A DNA stretch of 64,000 bases. It comes from Pseudoalteromonas arabiensis. Its GTDB lineage: Bacteria > Pseudomonadota > Gammaproteobacteria > Enterobacterales > Alteromonadaceae. The position numbers and the translations under genes are program-made. The notes under the pieces were generated by a model. That model had not been told where the DNA came from. It saw nothing but the letters and a program-made list of their open reading frames with translations, and did no database searches. Below are positions 45,921-54,063 of this stretch, in pieces; positions within the stretch are counted from its first letter, which is position 1; every line of letters begins with the position of its first letter. The stretch covers positions 333,260 through 397,259 of the forward strand of contig NZ_LRUF01000019.1 of NCBI RefSeq assembly GCF_001550155.1, read 5' to 3'.

Positions 45921-46370
45921 TCGCGGGGTAAACCTCCTGCTACAAGGTGGCGTAATTGCGGTTTTATATCGCGCTTAAGATTTAGTTGTTTTTGGGCTGT
46001 TGCGGGGTAAACCCGTTGCTACAAGGTGGCGTAGGCGCGGTTTTATATCGCGCTTTAGTTTAGGTTGTTTTTTTGGGTTATCGCGGGGTAAAACCGCTGC
46101 TATAAGATGGCGTAGTCGCGATTTTATATCACGTTTCGGGTTACGTGTTTATTTGATTGGTCGCGGGGTAAACCCGTTGCTATAAGATGGCGTAGTCGCG
46201 GTTTTATATCGCGCTTTAACTTGAGTTGTTTTTGGGTTGTTGCGGGGTAAACCCGTTGCTACAAGGTGGCGTAGGCGCGGTTTTATATCGCGTTTTAGGT
46301 TAAGTTGTTTTTTGGGCTGTCGCGGGGTAAATCCGCAGCTACGGGGCGTAGCTGCGATTTTATAGCACGT
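45921..46370. repeat. Six tandem copies of an ~80-bp BIME/REP-like unit
   Basis: Copies begin with GCGGGGTAAA at 45923, 46002, 46083, 46163, 46242 and 46322, a period of 79-81 bases. Each unit holds two REP-like hairpins facing each other. The first is CGCGGGGTAAACCCG followed by (T/C)(T/A)GCTAC. The second, read on the minus strand, is GCGCGATATAAAACCGCGC followed by CTACGC. The T-rich spacer (GTTGTTTTTGGG) is also repeated. The sixth copy has a perfect 9-bp stem, CGCAGCTAC/GTAGCTGCG (46334-46356). The stretch from the recA terminator to 46402 contains no gene. A 61-residue open frame inside it is a by-product of the repeat. Confidence 0.9.
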
Positions 46371-46402
46371 TTAATAGGATTATTAAAAACGCTAAAGCAA
46401 GA

Positions 46403-48511
46403 TTATAGCTGCCAGTTTAATGACATAGCATAACCGCGTGGTGCACCGTAGTAACCTTGCTCCCAGAACAAGCTGTGAAGGTATTTCTCATTGGTTACGT
46501 TGTTGATATTAAAGTTAACACTCACATTATCATTAATGTCATAGGTTGCCATCAGGTTTAGTAAGCCATAGGCATCTTGTTTTGTGACCGGTACCACACC
46601 TGAAGGCTGTGTCGGTTGCACACGTTGCGTGTCATCCTGCCACTGGTAATTTAAACCAAAGGTTAGGCCATCTATTTGAGGTACTTTCTGGGTTAAAGCA
46701 AGTTTAACTTGATTCTCTGGTGTGTAATCTTTTACTAACTCATCACCATCGATATTTAAGTTACTATAGCTAAAGCTAGCACTAAGTGTGTCGTTGAGTC
46801 GGCCACTCATTTCTATTTCAAAACCGTCACTATTGATGCCATCTGCACCATAGTAGCGTGTGTCATCTGGTTGAGAACCAGCAATAGCGATAGCTAGGCC
46901 TTCTTGCTTAGCATCGAAATACGCAAAGGTCACGAATAAGTTGTCATCGAGTAATTGTGCTTTCAAGCCGATTTCGCTGCTTTTACCTGTGATTGGATCT
47001 AGGTAATCTCCGTTAATATCACGCTCTGTTTGTGGTACAAAAGTTTCTGTGTAGCTTGCATATGTAGAGAAACGTTCGTTAATGTCATACACTACACCGT
47101 AATAAGGTACAGTTTGATCACTGTCTTTATCTTTCGCTTTTCCATATGACTCGCCCTCAGTTTCCCAGTTTACATGGCTAACACCCGCTAAGAAACTCAA
47201 TGAGTCTGTGGCACGAATTCGTGTAGAAATATAAGCAGAACGCTGACGACTTGTAATATCAGCACCTGTTAAACCATCATCAAATGTCGGTGTGGGTGCT
47301 GTGCCATCCCAACCGCCAAGTTCAGGCATGCGAGGGAAGCCATTTTCATTATCATAAAGAGACATATCATCGTTATCCATATCCGCTTGGTTTACACCAA
47401 ACGATAGGTCGTGCTCCATGCCAAATAAGTCGAACTTACCAGTTGCATAGATATCTAAAATATCGTGCTTATCTTTATGATCATATTCGCTTGCGTAACC
47501 TATTAAGCCTAAACCTGTTTCTCTATCAGGTGTTTTATAGACATAAAAAAGCTCTGAATCTTGCTCATTTTCTAAGTGCGCATAGCTTGCTTTTAAAAAC
47601 CAAGTATTCGTAATTGCTTGTTCAATTGATAAGAACAGCTGCTCTGTTGTGTTGTTCCAGTAAGACCAGTCAGATGCTGTACTGGTTGATTCATCAAAGT
47701 TAGTTGCTGAGCCATCGCTATAATAAAGAGGGAGTGCACCCCATAATGGGCTATCTGCATCTTTTTTCTGGTTAACGTAGTTAGCCGTTACTACCGTGCT
47801 ATCCGTTAACTGGCCTTCGTAAGCAAGGTAGTAAATTGTTTTATCTTGCTCATAGCGGTCAAGGTAAGACTCTGCTTTATGTTTGGTAAATACAGCACGC
47901 ACAGCGTGATTTTCATTTAGTGCAGTTGATGCATCAAGCTCTAAGCGTTTGCTATCCCAAGAGCCGTACGATACAGATGCATTGACTTGTGTTTGATAAG
48001 TTGGGCGTTTTAAAACCATATTAACAGTTGCAGATGGGTTACCTGCACCTGTCATTAAACCATTGGCGCCACGGACAATTTCAACGCTATCGAAAATTGA
48101 GGTATCTAAAGTTCCCTGGATAGAGCCGTTGTCTTGTGGCATACCCATGCCGTTAACCTGAAAGTTTGTTATCTCAAAACCACGTGCTTTAAAGTAGGTA
48201 CGATCAGTTTCAATTTGCTCAACAGTGACACCTGGTGTACTTTCAAGGACTGAGTTCAGATCATCAAGTGAAAAGTCATTCATTAATGCACGAGATACAA
48301 CAGAGATAGACTGGGGTGTTTCTTTTATTGTTAGCCCAAGTTTTGTTGCAGATTGCGCTTCTTCAGTGATGTAGTTTTTATGGTGCTGACCATAAACAGC
48401 TATTTTTTCAATAGGTTGTTCTTTTTCTTGTGCAGCGAAAGCGTGGCCACTTAATAGTGCTGAAGTCACTAAGCTTAATTGTGAAAGGCGCAAAAATTTA
48501 GTTGATGACAT
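46403..48511 (-). CDS. TonB-dependent siderophore receptor (FhuE/FpvA-like)
   Basis: 702 residues from the ATG at 48511; the open frame extends to 48532. A signal peptide (about 1-26, ending HAFA) precedes the TonB box region (IEKIAVYG), a plug with ETPQSISVVSRALMNDF and LESTPGVTVEQIETDRTYFKARGF, and a barrel ending GAPRGYAMSLNWQL. This pattern is the siderophore-receptor class such as FhuE/FpvA, which lacks an STN domain here. The ligand cannot be read from the sequence. A plausible Fur site lies about 60 bases upstream. Confidence 0.88.
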   Translation of the reverse strand: MSSTKFLRLSQLSLVTSALLSGHAFAAQEKEQPIEKIAVYGQHHKNYITEEAQSATKLGLTIKETPQSISVVSRALMNDFSLDDLNSVLESTPGVTVEQIETDRTYFKARGFEITNFQVNGMGMPQDNGSIQGTLDTSIFDSVEIVRGANGLMTGAGNPSATVNMVLKRPTYQTQVNASVSYGSWDSKRLELDASTALNENHAVRAVFTKHKAESYLDRYEQDKTIYYLAYEGQLTDSTVVTANYVNQKKDADSPLWGALPLYYSDGSATNFDESTSTASDWSYWNNTTEQLFLSIEQAITNTWFLKASYAHLENEQDSELFYVYKTPDRETGLGLIGYASEYDHKDKHDILDIYATGKFDLFGMEHDLSFGVNQADMDNDDMSLYDNENGFPRMPELGGWDGTAPTPTFDDGLTGADITSRQRSAYISTRIRATDSLSFLAGVSHVNWETEGESYGKAKDKDSDQTVPYYGVVYDINERFSTYASYTETFVPQTERDINGDYLDPITGKSSEIGLKAQLLDDNLFVTFAYFDAKQEGLAIAIAGSQPDDTRYYGADGINSDGFEIEMSGRLNDTLSASFSYSNLNIDGDELVKDYTPENQVKLALTQKVPQIDGLTFGLNYQWQDDTQRVQPTQPSGVVPVTKQDAYGLLNLMATYDINDNVSVNFNINNVTNEKYLHSLFWEQGYYGAPRGYAMSLNWQL

Positions 48512-48567
48512 GCAAATTCCCAAATAGTTCAATTCAGATTGTAAATTAGTGCGTAATGTAATCTAAA

Positions 48568-48582
48568 TGAAAATGGTTTGCA
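48568..48582. promoter_or_regulatory. Possible Fur box upstream of the siderophore receptor
   Basis: TGAAAATGGTTTGCA agrees with the Fur core TGATAATNATTATCA at 10 of 14 positions by my count and lies 57-71 bases before the start codon. Moderate support only. Confidence 0.4.
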
Positions 48583-48619
48583 ATTAGGTTTGTCGGTGTT
48601 GGCTTAAAATAAACAAAAA

Positions 48620-48637
48620 AAGCGGCCGAAGCCGCTT
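48620..48637 (-). terminator. Intrinsic terminator of the porin gene (UUCG tetraloop)
   Basis: AAGCGGC and GCCGCTT enclose CGAA. On the minus strand the loop reads UUCG closed by C-G, an exceptionally stable tetraloop, followed by a U-run (complement of A7 at 48614-48620). Confidence 0.88.
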
Positions 48638-48660
48638 CAGGAAGTAAAACTGATTAGGGA

Positions 48661-49830
48661 TTAAAAAACGTATTTTGCAGAGAACTGCAAGCGATCCATA
48701 TCGCCATCTGTGCCACTTTCTAGTTCACGCTCAGCATGTTTATACTCAACACCAAACGTAAGCTTTTTAACAGGTGAGTATAAGATATTTGCACTATAGC
48801 TTTGACTGGTTTCTGTAGGATCGCCAGAGATCGCAAATAAGTCACTATTATTGTCAGCAGAGAAGAATGAATAAAGGAATGTTGAACGCCATTGGCTATT
48901 CCAATGTTGCTGATAGGCAATAAAGCCTGATGTTGAATCAATGGCATCAAGATCATCACCATCAAGCACGGCACCATGAGCAACATTTAAACCCACGTAG
49001 CGACCTAAGCCTGAACCCTGTGTCAGCATAAATTTAAGGTTGTTTTGACCAAAGTTTACTTTACCAGACGCGCTAATACCAAATGAAGACTCATCGGCAT
49101 CAATACCATTCTTTTTATAGGTTAATTGGCGTGCAAGACCTGTCACAACTAACTCACCCCAATCCGCTTTGTGAGTATAACGGGCTGTAAAATCAGGCAT
49201 TGCGGCATCATCGGTTGCAACGCGAGCACCACCTTGTGTGGTAATGGTACTTTCAGGGTTTTCGATTGAAAAAGACCAACTACCCGTTGTGTACCTTGCC
49301 TGAGCTTGGCGAGCAAACACAGTGCCTTCTGCTGGACCAACAAAATCAAGGGTTTCTGGAAGAGCACCTACGTTTTGGAAGTTCGACCATGCTTGACCGA
49401 ATAACCAACCGTCATACGTGACATAAGCTTGTCGAATACGTGGTGCATATGAATTAGTAACGCGCTCATTACCACCAGGTGCTGATGCTAGAAAGTCGAT
49501 CTCAATCTTTGTATTTATGGTTTTTCCGTTATCTAATTTGGTTGCGGTACCAAAATTGAAACGTGATTGACGGGCGTGCATATCAAAGACAGCATCATTG
49601 TCTGCGTCAGGTCCAACAGGAGTCGTACTTGGCACGTAAAAATCGCGACCAACGCTTGAACCGTCTGGTATACCTGATGAGTAATCACTCCACATTGCAT
49701 CGAGTTTTACATAACCGCCATAGGTGATATCAGTATTACCTATGGTGGCTGCGTGTGCTGTGCCTGTCAGCGCACAAAGTACTGCTGATGCAGTTAATGT
49801 CTTCAAGGCTGTTACTTTTCTTGTTGTCAT
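48661..49830 (-). CDS. DcaP-like outer-membrane porin
   Basis: 389 residues from the ATG at 49830 with AGGAA upstream. A signal peptide (about 1-28, ending AHA) is followed by a beta-barrel with the DcaP-type N-terminal signature ITYGGYVKLDAMWSDYSSG, then DMHARQSRFNFGTATKLDNGKTINTKIEIDF and RIRQAYVTYDGWLFGQAWSNF. It ends in KYVF with the usual terminal Phe. DcaP porins pass small anionic organic molecules such as dicarboxylates. The substrate is not known here. Its position divergent from acs hints at organic-acid uptake, which is inference. Confidence 0.82.
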   Translation of the reverse strand: MTTRKVTALKTLTASAVLCALTGTAHAATIGNTDITYGGYVKLDAMWSDYSSGIPDGSSVGRDFYVPSTTPVGPDADNDAVFDMHARQSRFNFGTATKLDNGKTINTKIEIDFLASAPGGNERVTNSYAPRIRQAYVTYDGWLFGQAWSNFQNVGALPETLDFVGPAEGTVFARQAQARYTTGSWSFSIENPESTITTQGGARVATDDAAMPDFTARYTHKADWGELVVTGLARQLTYKKNGIDADESSFGISASGKVNFGQNNLKFMLTQGSGLGRYVGLNVAHGAVLDGDDLDAIDSTSGFIAYQQHWNSQWRSTFLYSFFSADNNSDLFAISGDPTETSQSYSANILYSPVKKLTFGVEYKHAERELESGTDGDMDRLQFSAKYVF

Positions 49831-50134
49831 AATGTGTATTCCTGTCAAAGCTACTTGTATGTTGTTGTATCACTGTTGTTTAAGAAGTGATTTCTCTCAA
49901 TTATCTATTGGTCTATTAGACTAAGGTGGTACTAATACTAATGAGCAACAAAGTTTGTTTAAATTAAGGTAGTTAGTCAGATGTATTAGTACATTGGACT
50001 TGATTATAGAAGGTGATTACGAAGTTTTTTGTTTATTGGTGAGATATACAACTAAGGTCTAATATTTTAAGTCGCTTTGCTGAGTGATCCTTGAAGTAAG
50101 CCTTTGGCAAGTAATTAACATGGAGACGACAACA
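49831..50134. promoter_or_regulatory. Divergent promoter region, porin and acs
   Basis: 304 bases without a gene, AT-rich. It must hold the porin promoter (minus strand) and the acs promoter (plus strand). I see no strong palindrome. GTGGTACTAATACTAATGAG-like repeats of ACTAAT at about 49930-49942 are the only notable pattern. Confidence 0.5.
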
Positions 50135-52075
50135 ATGTCACAAAGTATCTATCCAGTTCCAGCGCATATCAAGAATGCAGCACTCGTTGATAACGATAAA
50201 TATAATACACTGTATAAGCAATCTATTGATGACCCAGAAGGATTCTGGCGAGAGCACGGTAAACGTCTTGATTGGTCGACCCCTTATAATAAAGTAAAGA
50301 ACACGTCATTCGATAAAGGTCACATTAATATTCGTTGGTATGAAGACGGACAATTGAATGCCTCTTATAACTGTATCGATCGTCACCTTGCTAAAAATGC
50401 AAACAAAACGGCCCTGATTTGGGAAGGTGATAACCCTGAACAAAGCGAAAACATTAGCTATCAAAAGCTGCATGATGAAGTCGCAAAACTCGCCAATGGT
50501 CTTAAAAAATTAGGTGTTTCTAAAGGCGATCGCGTCGCTATTTATATGCCAATGACTCCACAAGCTATCTATGCAATGCAAGCATGTGCACGTATTGGTG
50601 CCATTCACTCTGTTGTATTTGGTGGTTTTTCTCCATCAGCGATTGCTGATCGAATTAACGACTCCGGCGCTAAGGTTGTAATTACTTCTGATGAAGGTCG
50701 TCGTGCAGGGAATTGCGTGCCACTTAAGGCAAACGTTGATGAAGCGGTATCACAAGATTCGGTAACCAGTGTGGAACATGTCATCGTGCATCAGTTAACG
50801 GGTGGCGATGTTGAGTGGAATAGCCATGATGTTTGGTGGCATGACCTAGTAGCAGATTTACCGGCAGAATGTGAACCTGAGCCAATGAATGCAGAAGATC
50901 CGCTTTTCATTCTTTATACTTCCGGTTCAACGGGTCAACCTAAAGGGGTTGTTCATACCACAGGTGGTTACCTTGTGTATGCATCAATGACCCACGAGTA
51001 CGTATTTGACTTAAAAGAAGATGATATCTTTTGGTGTAGTGCCGATGTGGGCTGGATCACAGGTCATAGCTACATTGCATATGGTCCATTAGTTAATGGT
51101 TGCACTCAGGTTGTTTTTGAAGGTGTGCCTACTTACCCAACAGCAGGTCGTATGGGTGAAGTCATTGATAAACATAATGTTACTATCCTATACACTGCAC
51201 CAACGGCTATCCGTGCTTTGATGGCGAAAGGCGATGAGCCAACGGCCACATCAAAACGTACTAGTTTACGTATTATGGGCTCTGTAGGTGAGCCAATTAA
51301 TCCTGAAGCATGGGCGTGGTACTACGAGCATATCGGTAATGAAAATTGCCCAATCGTAGATACGTGGTGGCAGACCGAAACTGGCGGCATCATGATCACA
51401 CCACTACCAGGTGCAACAGATATGAAGCCAGGTTCGGCAACACGTCCATTCTTTGGGATTGCGCCTGCATTGTATGATGCCGAAGGTAATACGCTTGAAG
51501 GGGCAGTTGATGGCAACTTAGTTATTTTAGATAGCTGGCCTTCACAAGCGCGAACAGTTTATGGCGATCATGAACGTTTTGAGCAAACCTATTTCTCAGC
51601 ATACCCAGGTGTGTATTTTACAGGTGATGGTTGTCGTCGTGACGAAGATGGTTACTACTGGATCACTGGTCGTGTAGATGACGTGCTTAACGTATCAGGC
51701 CACCGTCTAGGTACAGCTGAAATCGAAAGTGCATTAGTTGCTCACGAAGCAGTTGCCGAAGCGGCTGTTGTTGGCTATCCACATGACATCAAAGGTCAGG
51801 GCATTTACGTGTATATTACACCAAATGAAGGCGTGACTGTCAGTGATGAGTTAACGGCAGAGGTACGTAACTGGGTTCGTAAAGAGCTAAGCCCAATTGC
51901 ATCACCAGATATGATCCAATGGTCGCCAGGCCTACCGAAAACACGTTCTGGTAAAATCATGCGTCGAATTCTACGTAAAATCGCGGCAAATGAGCACCAA
52001 CAGTTAGGTGATACTTCAACACTGGCCGATCCGAGTGTGGTTGATGAGTTAATCGAGAACAGATTAAATCGTTAA
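50135..52075 (+). CDS. acs: Acetyl-CoA synthetase Acs
   Basis: 646 residues from the ATG at 50135 ([14 protein letters not shown]), ten bases after GGAG; ATGs at 50084 and 50120 lie upstream. The AMP-forming motif [19 protein letters not shown] and the C-terminal [18 protein letters not shown] hinge are present. The lysine of [11 protein letters not shown] (about 606) is the conserved site of regulatory acetylation in this family. It activates acetate to acetyl-CoA. The response regulator gene that follows is probably CrbR, which activates acs in Vibrio and Pseudomonas relatives. Confidence 0.97.
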   Translation: MSQSIYPVPAHIKNAALVDNDKYNTLYKQSIDDPEGFWREHGKRLDWSTPYNKVKNTSFDKGHINIRWYEDGQLNASYNCIDRHLAKNANKTALIWEGDNPEQSENISYQKLHDEVAKLANGLKKLGVSKGDRVAIYMPMTPQAIYAMQACARIGAIHSVVFGGFSPSAIADRINDSGAKVVITSDEGRRAGNCVPLKANVDEAVSQDSVTSVEHVIVHQLTGGDVEWNSHDVWWHDLVADLPAECEPEPMNAEDPLFILYTSGSTGQPKGVVHTTGGYLVYASMTHEYVFDLKEDDIFWCSADVGWITGHSYIAYGPLVNGCTQVVFEGVPTYPTAGRMGEVIDKHNVTILYTAPTAIRALMAKGDEPTATSKRTSLRIMGSVGEPINPEAWAWYYEHIGNENCPIVDTWWQTETGGIMITPLPGATDMKPGSATRPFFGIAPALYDAEGNTLEGAVDGNLVILDSWPSQARTVYGDHERFEQTYFSAYPGVYFTGDGCRRDEDGYYWITGRVDDVLNVSGHRLGTAEIESALVAHEAVAEAAVVGYPHDIKGQGIYVYITPNEGVTVSDELTAEVRNWVRKELSPIASPDMIQWSPGLPKTRSGKIMRRILRKIAANEHQQLGDTSTLADPSVVDELIENRLNR

Positions 52076-52171
52076 AAATGCGTTAAAAACTTGATTAGAA
52101 GTTGATTCTAAACGTAGTATATCGGCTGTCACTTAGAAATAGGTGTCAGCCGAATTTATTAGGAGTGAACC

Positions 52172-52825
52172 ATGAGTCAGTTTTTAATAGCGGACGATCA
52201 TCCGTTATTTCGTGAAGCGCTGAAAGGGGCATTGAGTGCGAAGTTCGCTGATTTAGAAGTGTTTGAATCGGAAAACTTTGATACCACATTGCAAGTGCTT
52301 AGCGAACAAGAAGATCTTGATATTCTACTGCTAGACCTTCACATGCCAGGTAATGGCGATTTATACGGCCTTATTCGTATTCGCGAAGACTATCCAAGCT
52401 TACCCATAGCAGTGGTGTCAGGTAGTGAAGACATCAATATTGTTTCTAAAGTGATGGGATATGGTGCGATGGGGTTTATACCTAAATCATCGTCATCAGA
52501 TGATATTGCCATAGCCATTAACCATATTCTTGAAGGGGATGTATGGTTACCCATTGAGCTTAAAGATAAAGTCGCTGCGGTTGATGGCGAAGACAAAGAA
52601 ATAGCCGCTCAGGTAGCCTCATTAACACCACAACAATATAAAGTGTTGCAGTACTTACACGAAGGCTTATTGAATAAACAAATCGCTTATGAATTACATA
52701 TTTCTGAGGCCACGGTAAAAGCGCATATTACCGCTATTTTCAGAAAACTTGGTGTATATAACCGCACTCAAGCGGTCCTTATTGCCTCAAAACTTCAACT
52801 TGATCCTATTGAGTCGAACTCGTAA
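52172..52825 (+). CDS. crbR: LuxR/NarL-type response regulator, CrbR-like
   Basis: 217 residues. The receiver domain spans about 1-120, with phospho-acceptor D55 in ILLLDLHMPG. The LuxR-type helix-turn-helix is at about 148-210 (LTPQQYKVLQYLHEGLLNKQIAYELHISEATVKAHITAIFRKLGV). The partner is most likely the SLC5-fused histidine kinase at 56692-60132. GGAGTGA precedes the ATG. Position directly after acs and the sequence pattern support CrbR; the symbol is inferred. Confidence 0.82.
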   Translation: MSQFLIADDHPLFREALKGALSAKFADLEVFESENFDTTLQVLSEQEDLDILLLDLHMPGNGDLYGLIRIREDYPSLPIAVVSGSEDINIVSKVMGYGAMGFIPKSSSSDDIAIAINHILEGDVWLPIELKDKVAAVDGEDKEIAAQVASLTPQQYKVLQYLHEGLLNKQIAYELHISEATVKAHITAIFRKLGVYNRTQAVLIASKLQLDPIESNS

Positions 52826-52844
52826 TTAGATAATAAAAATAATA

Positions 52845-52863
52845 AAGAGGCGATTAGCCTCTT
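52845..52863. terminator. Terminator between crbR and purU
   Basis: AAGAGGC and GCCTCTT form a 7-bp stem with loop GATTA. U-rich sequence follows on the minus strand (TATTATTTTTATTA) and a weaker one on the plus strand, so it can serve both convergent genes. Confidence 0.7.
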
Positions 52864-52875
52864 CATTAAAATGAC

Positions 52876-53706
52876 TTAAGCAAATACCACGGTGCGATTA
52901 CCGTTAATAAACAGTTTATGCTCAGAGGCTAACTGTAAGGCTTTGCAAAAAACTGTTTTTTCTACATCTTTCCCCATTTTTGCCATCATTTCTGCGGTAT
53001 CAGCATGACTAACATGGGTTATATCTTGCAAAATAATTGGCCCTTCATCGAGCTCATTATTAACAAAGTGAGCTGTTGCACCAATGATTTTTACGCCACG
53101 TTCAAAAGCCTGATGATAGGGTTTTGCACCGATAAATGCTGGTAAAAATGAGTGGTGGATATTGATTATTTTACCTTCAAAGCGAGCGACAAACTCAGGG
53201 CTTAAAATTCGCATATACTTAGCAAGGCCAATAATATCAGGTTGGTAGCTGGCAATTAGGTCACCCACTTGCTGATCGTGCTCTGCACGGCTCAACCCTT
53301 CATGAGAAACAACATGAAATGGCACATCAAAGCCGGCTGCCAAAGGGGCTAAGTCTGGATAGTTAGCGATAACGGCTAATACTTCAATATTCAGGGCTTT
53401 TTCAAATTGTTTGAGTAAAACCCCCCCCAAACAATGTGCTTCTTTAGTGGCAAGCAACACAACTTTGGTTTTCTCGCTGCTATGCAGTGCAAGCTCAGCA
53501 CCATCTGGAAGTAAGGTTGCAAGGCTAGGTAAAAAGTTATCTGACACCGTGCCACTTAACTCAGTACGCATAAAAAAGCGCTTAGCGTCTTTGTCAACAA
53601 ACTCATTATTACGTGTGATATTTAAATTATGCTCATGACAAAGGCCTGTGATTTTGGCAATTAAGCCAACATCATCATCGCATTGCGTGGTTAAAATCGT
53701 GTTCAT
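52876..53706 (-). CDS. purU: Formyltetrahydrofolate deformylase PurU
   Basis: 276 residues from the ATG at 53706, just after GAGGAC; an ATG at 53715 overlaps that site. An N-terminal ACT domain (about 1-80, TTQCDDDVGLIAKITGLCHEHNLNI) is followed by the formyltransferase-like domain with IINIHHSFLPAFIGAKPYHQA and an invariant aspartate in TAHFVNNELDEGPII. It releases formate from 10-formyl-THF, balancing one-carbon pools. It splits the acetate genes but no functional link is evident. Confidence 0.95.
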   Translation of the reverse strand: MNTILTTQCDDDVGLIAKITGLCHEHNLNITRNNEFVDKDAKRFFMRTELSGTVSDNFLPSLATLLPDGAELALHSSEKTKVVLLATKEAHCLGGVLLKQFEKALNIEVLAVIANYPDLAPLAAGFDVPFHVVSHEGLSRAEHDQQVGDLIASYQPDIIGLAKYMRILSPEFVARFEGKIINIHHSFLPAFIGAKPYHQAFERGVKIIGATAHFVNNELDEGPIILQDITHVSHADTAEMMAKMGKDVEKTVFCKALQLASEHKLFINGNRTVVFA

Positions 53707-54063
53707 AGTCCTCATTCTAATCCCGTTTTGGTGGCCTTTATTATTTGCTAATTTTTAAGTGCTGCATAGCGCAATTTCAACTATCTAATAATTAATTTCA
53801 GAATAGCCTAGTCCAATTCACTGCATTACAAAGGGTACTTGTTATTGGTGGTTTGAATGAAAGTGAGGTTTTTGTGAGTAGGATTTAAGTTTTCATTATA
53901 GATCAGGATGACGTAGCAGATTCTGACTTTAACATGACATTAAAGCGAACACTCATCGATCAACCTTAACAGATTTGGTTCCGTACCTTCGTTGCTTTAC
54001 TTACGCTAAGTGTTTATTGTAGAGATAATTAGGGCGTTTGCTTTATAGACACAAGGATGATGT
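53707..54063. other. Intergenic region between purU and the DUF2339 gene
   Basis: 357 bases without a convincing gene. The only notable element is a short inverted repeat CTTTAA-N7-TTAAAG at 53927-53945. AAGGATG lies just before the downstream ATG at 54064. Confidence 0.6.

Noticed and set aside
46000..46185. Open frame of 61 residues in the repeat array
   Set aside because: It only exists because the 80-base repeat keeps one frame open; no start signal or family match.
45921..46370. CRISPR array
   Set aside because: The whole ~80-base unit, including the spacer, is repeated with small differences; there are no unique spacers and no cas genes.
48516..48524. A third copy of ATTCCCAAA upstream of the siderophore receptor
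   Set aside because: It lies on the opposite strand to the gene, abuts the start codon, and is not followed by CGTT after 14 bases.
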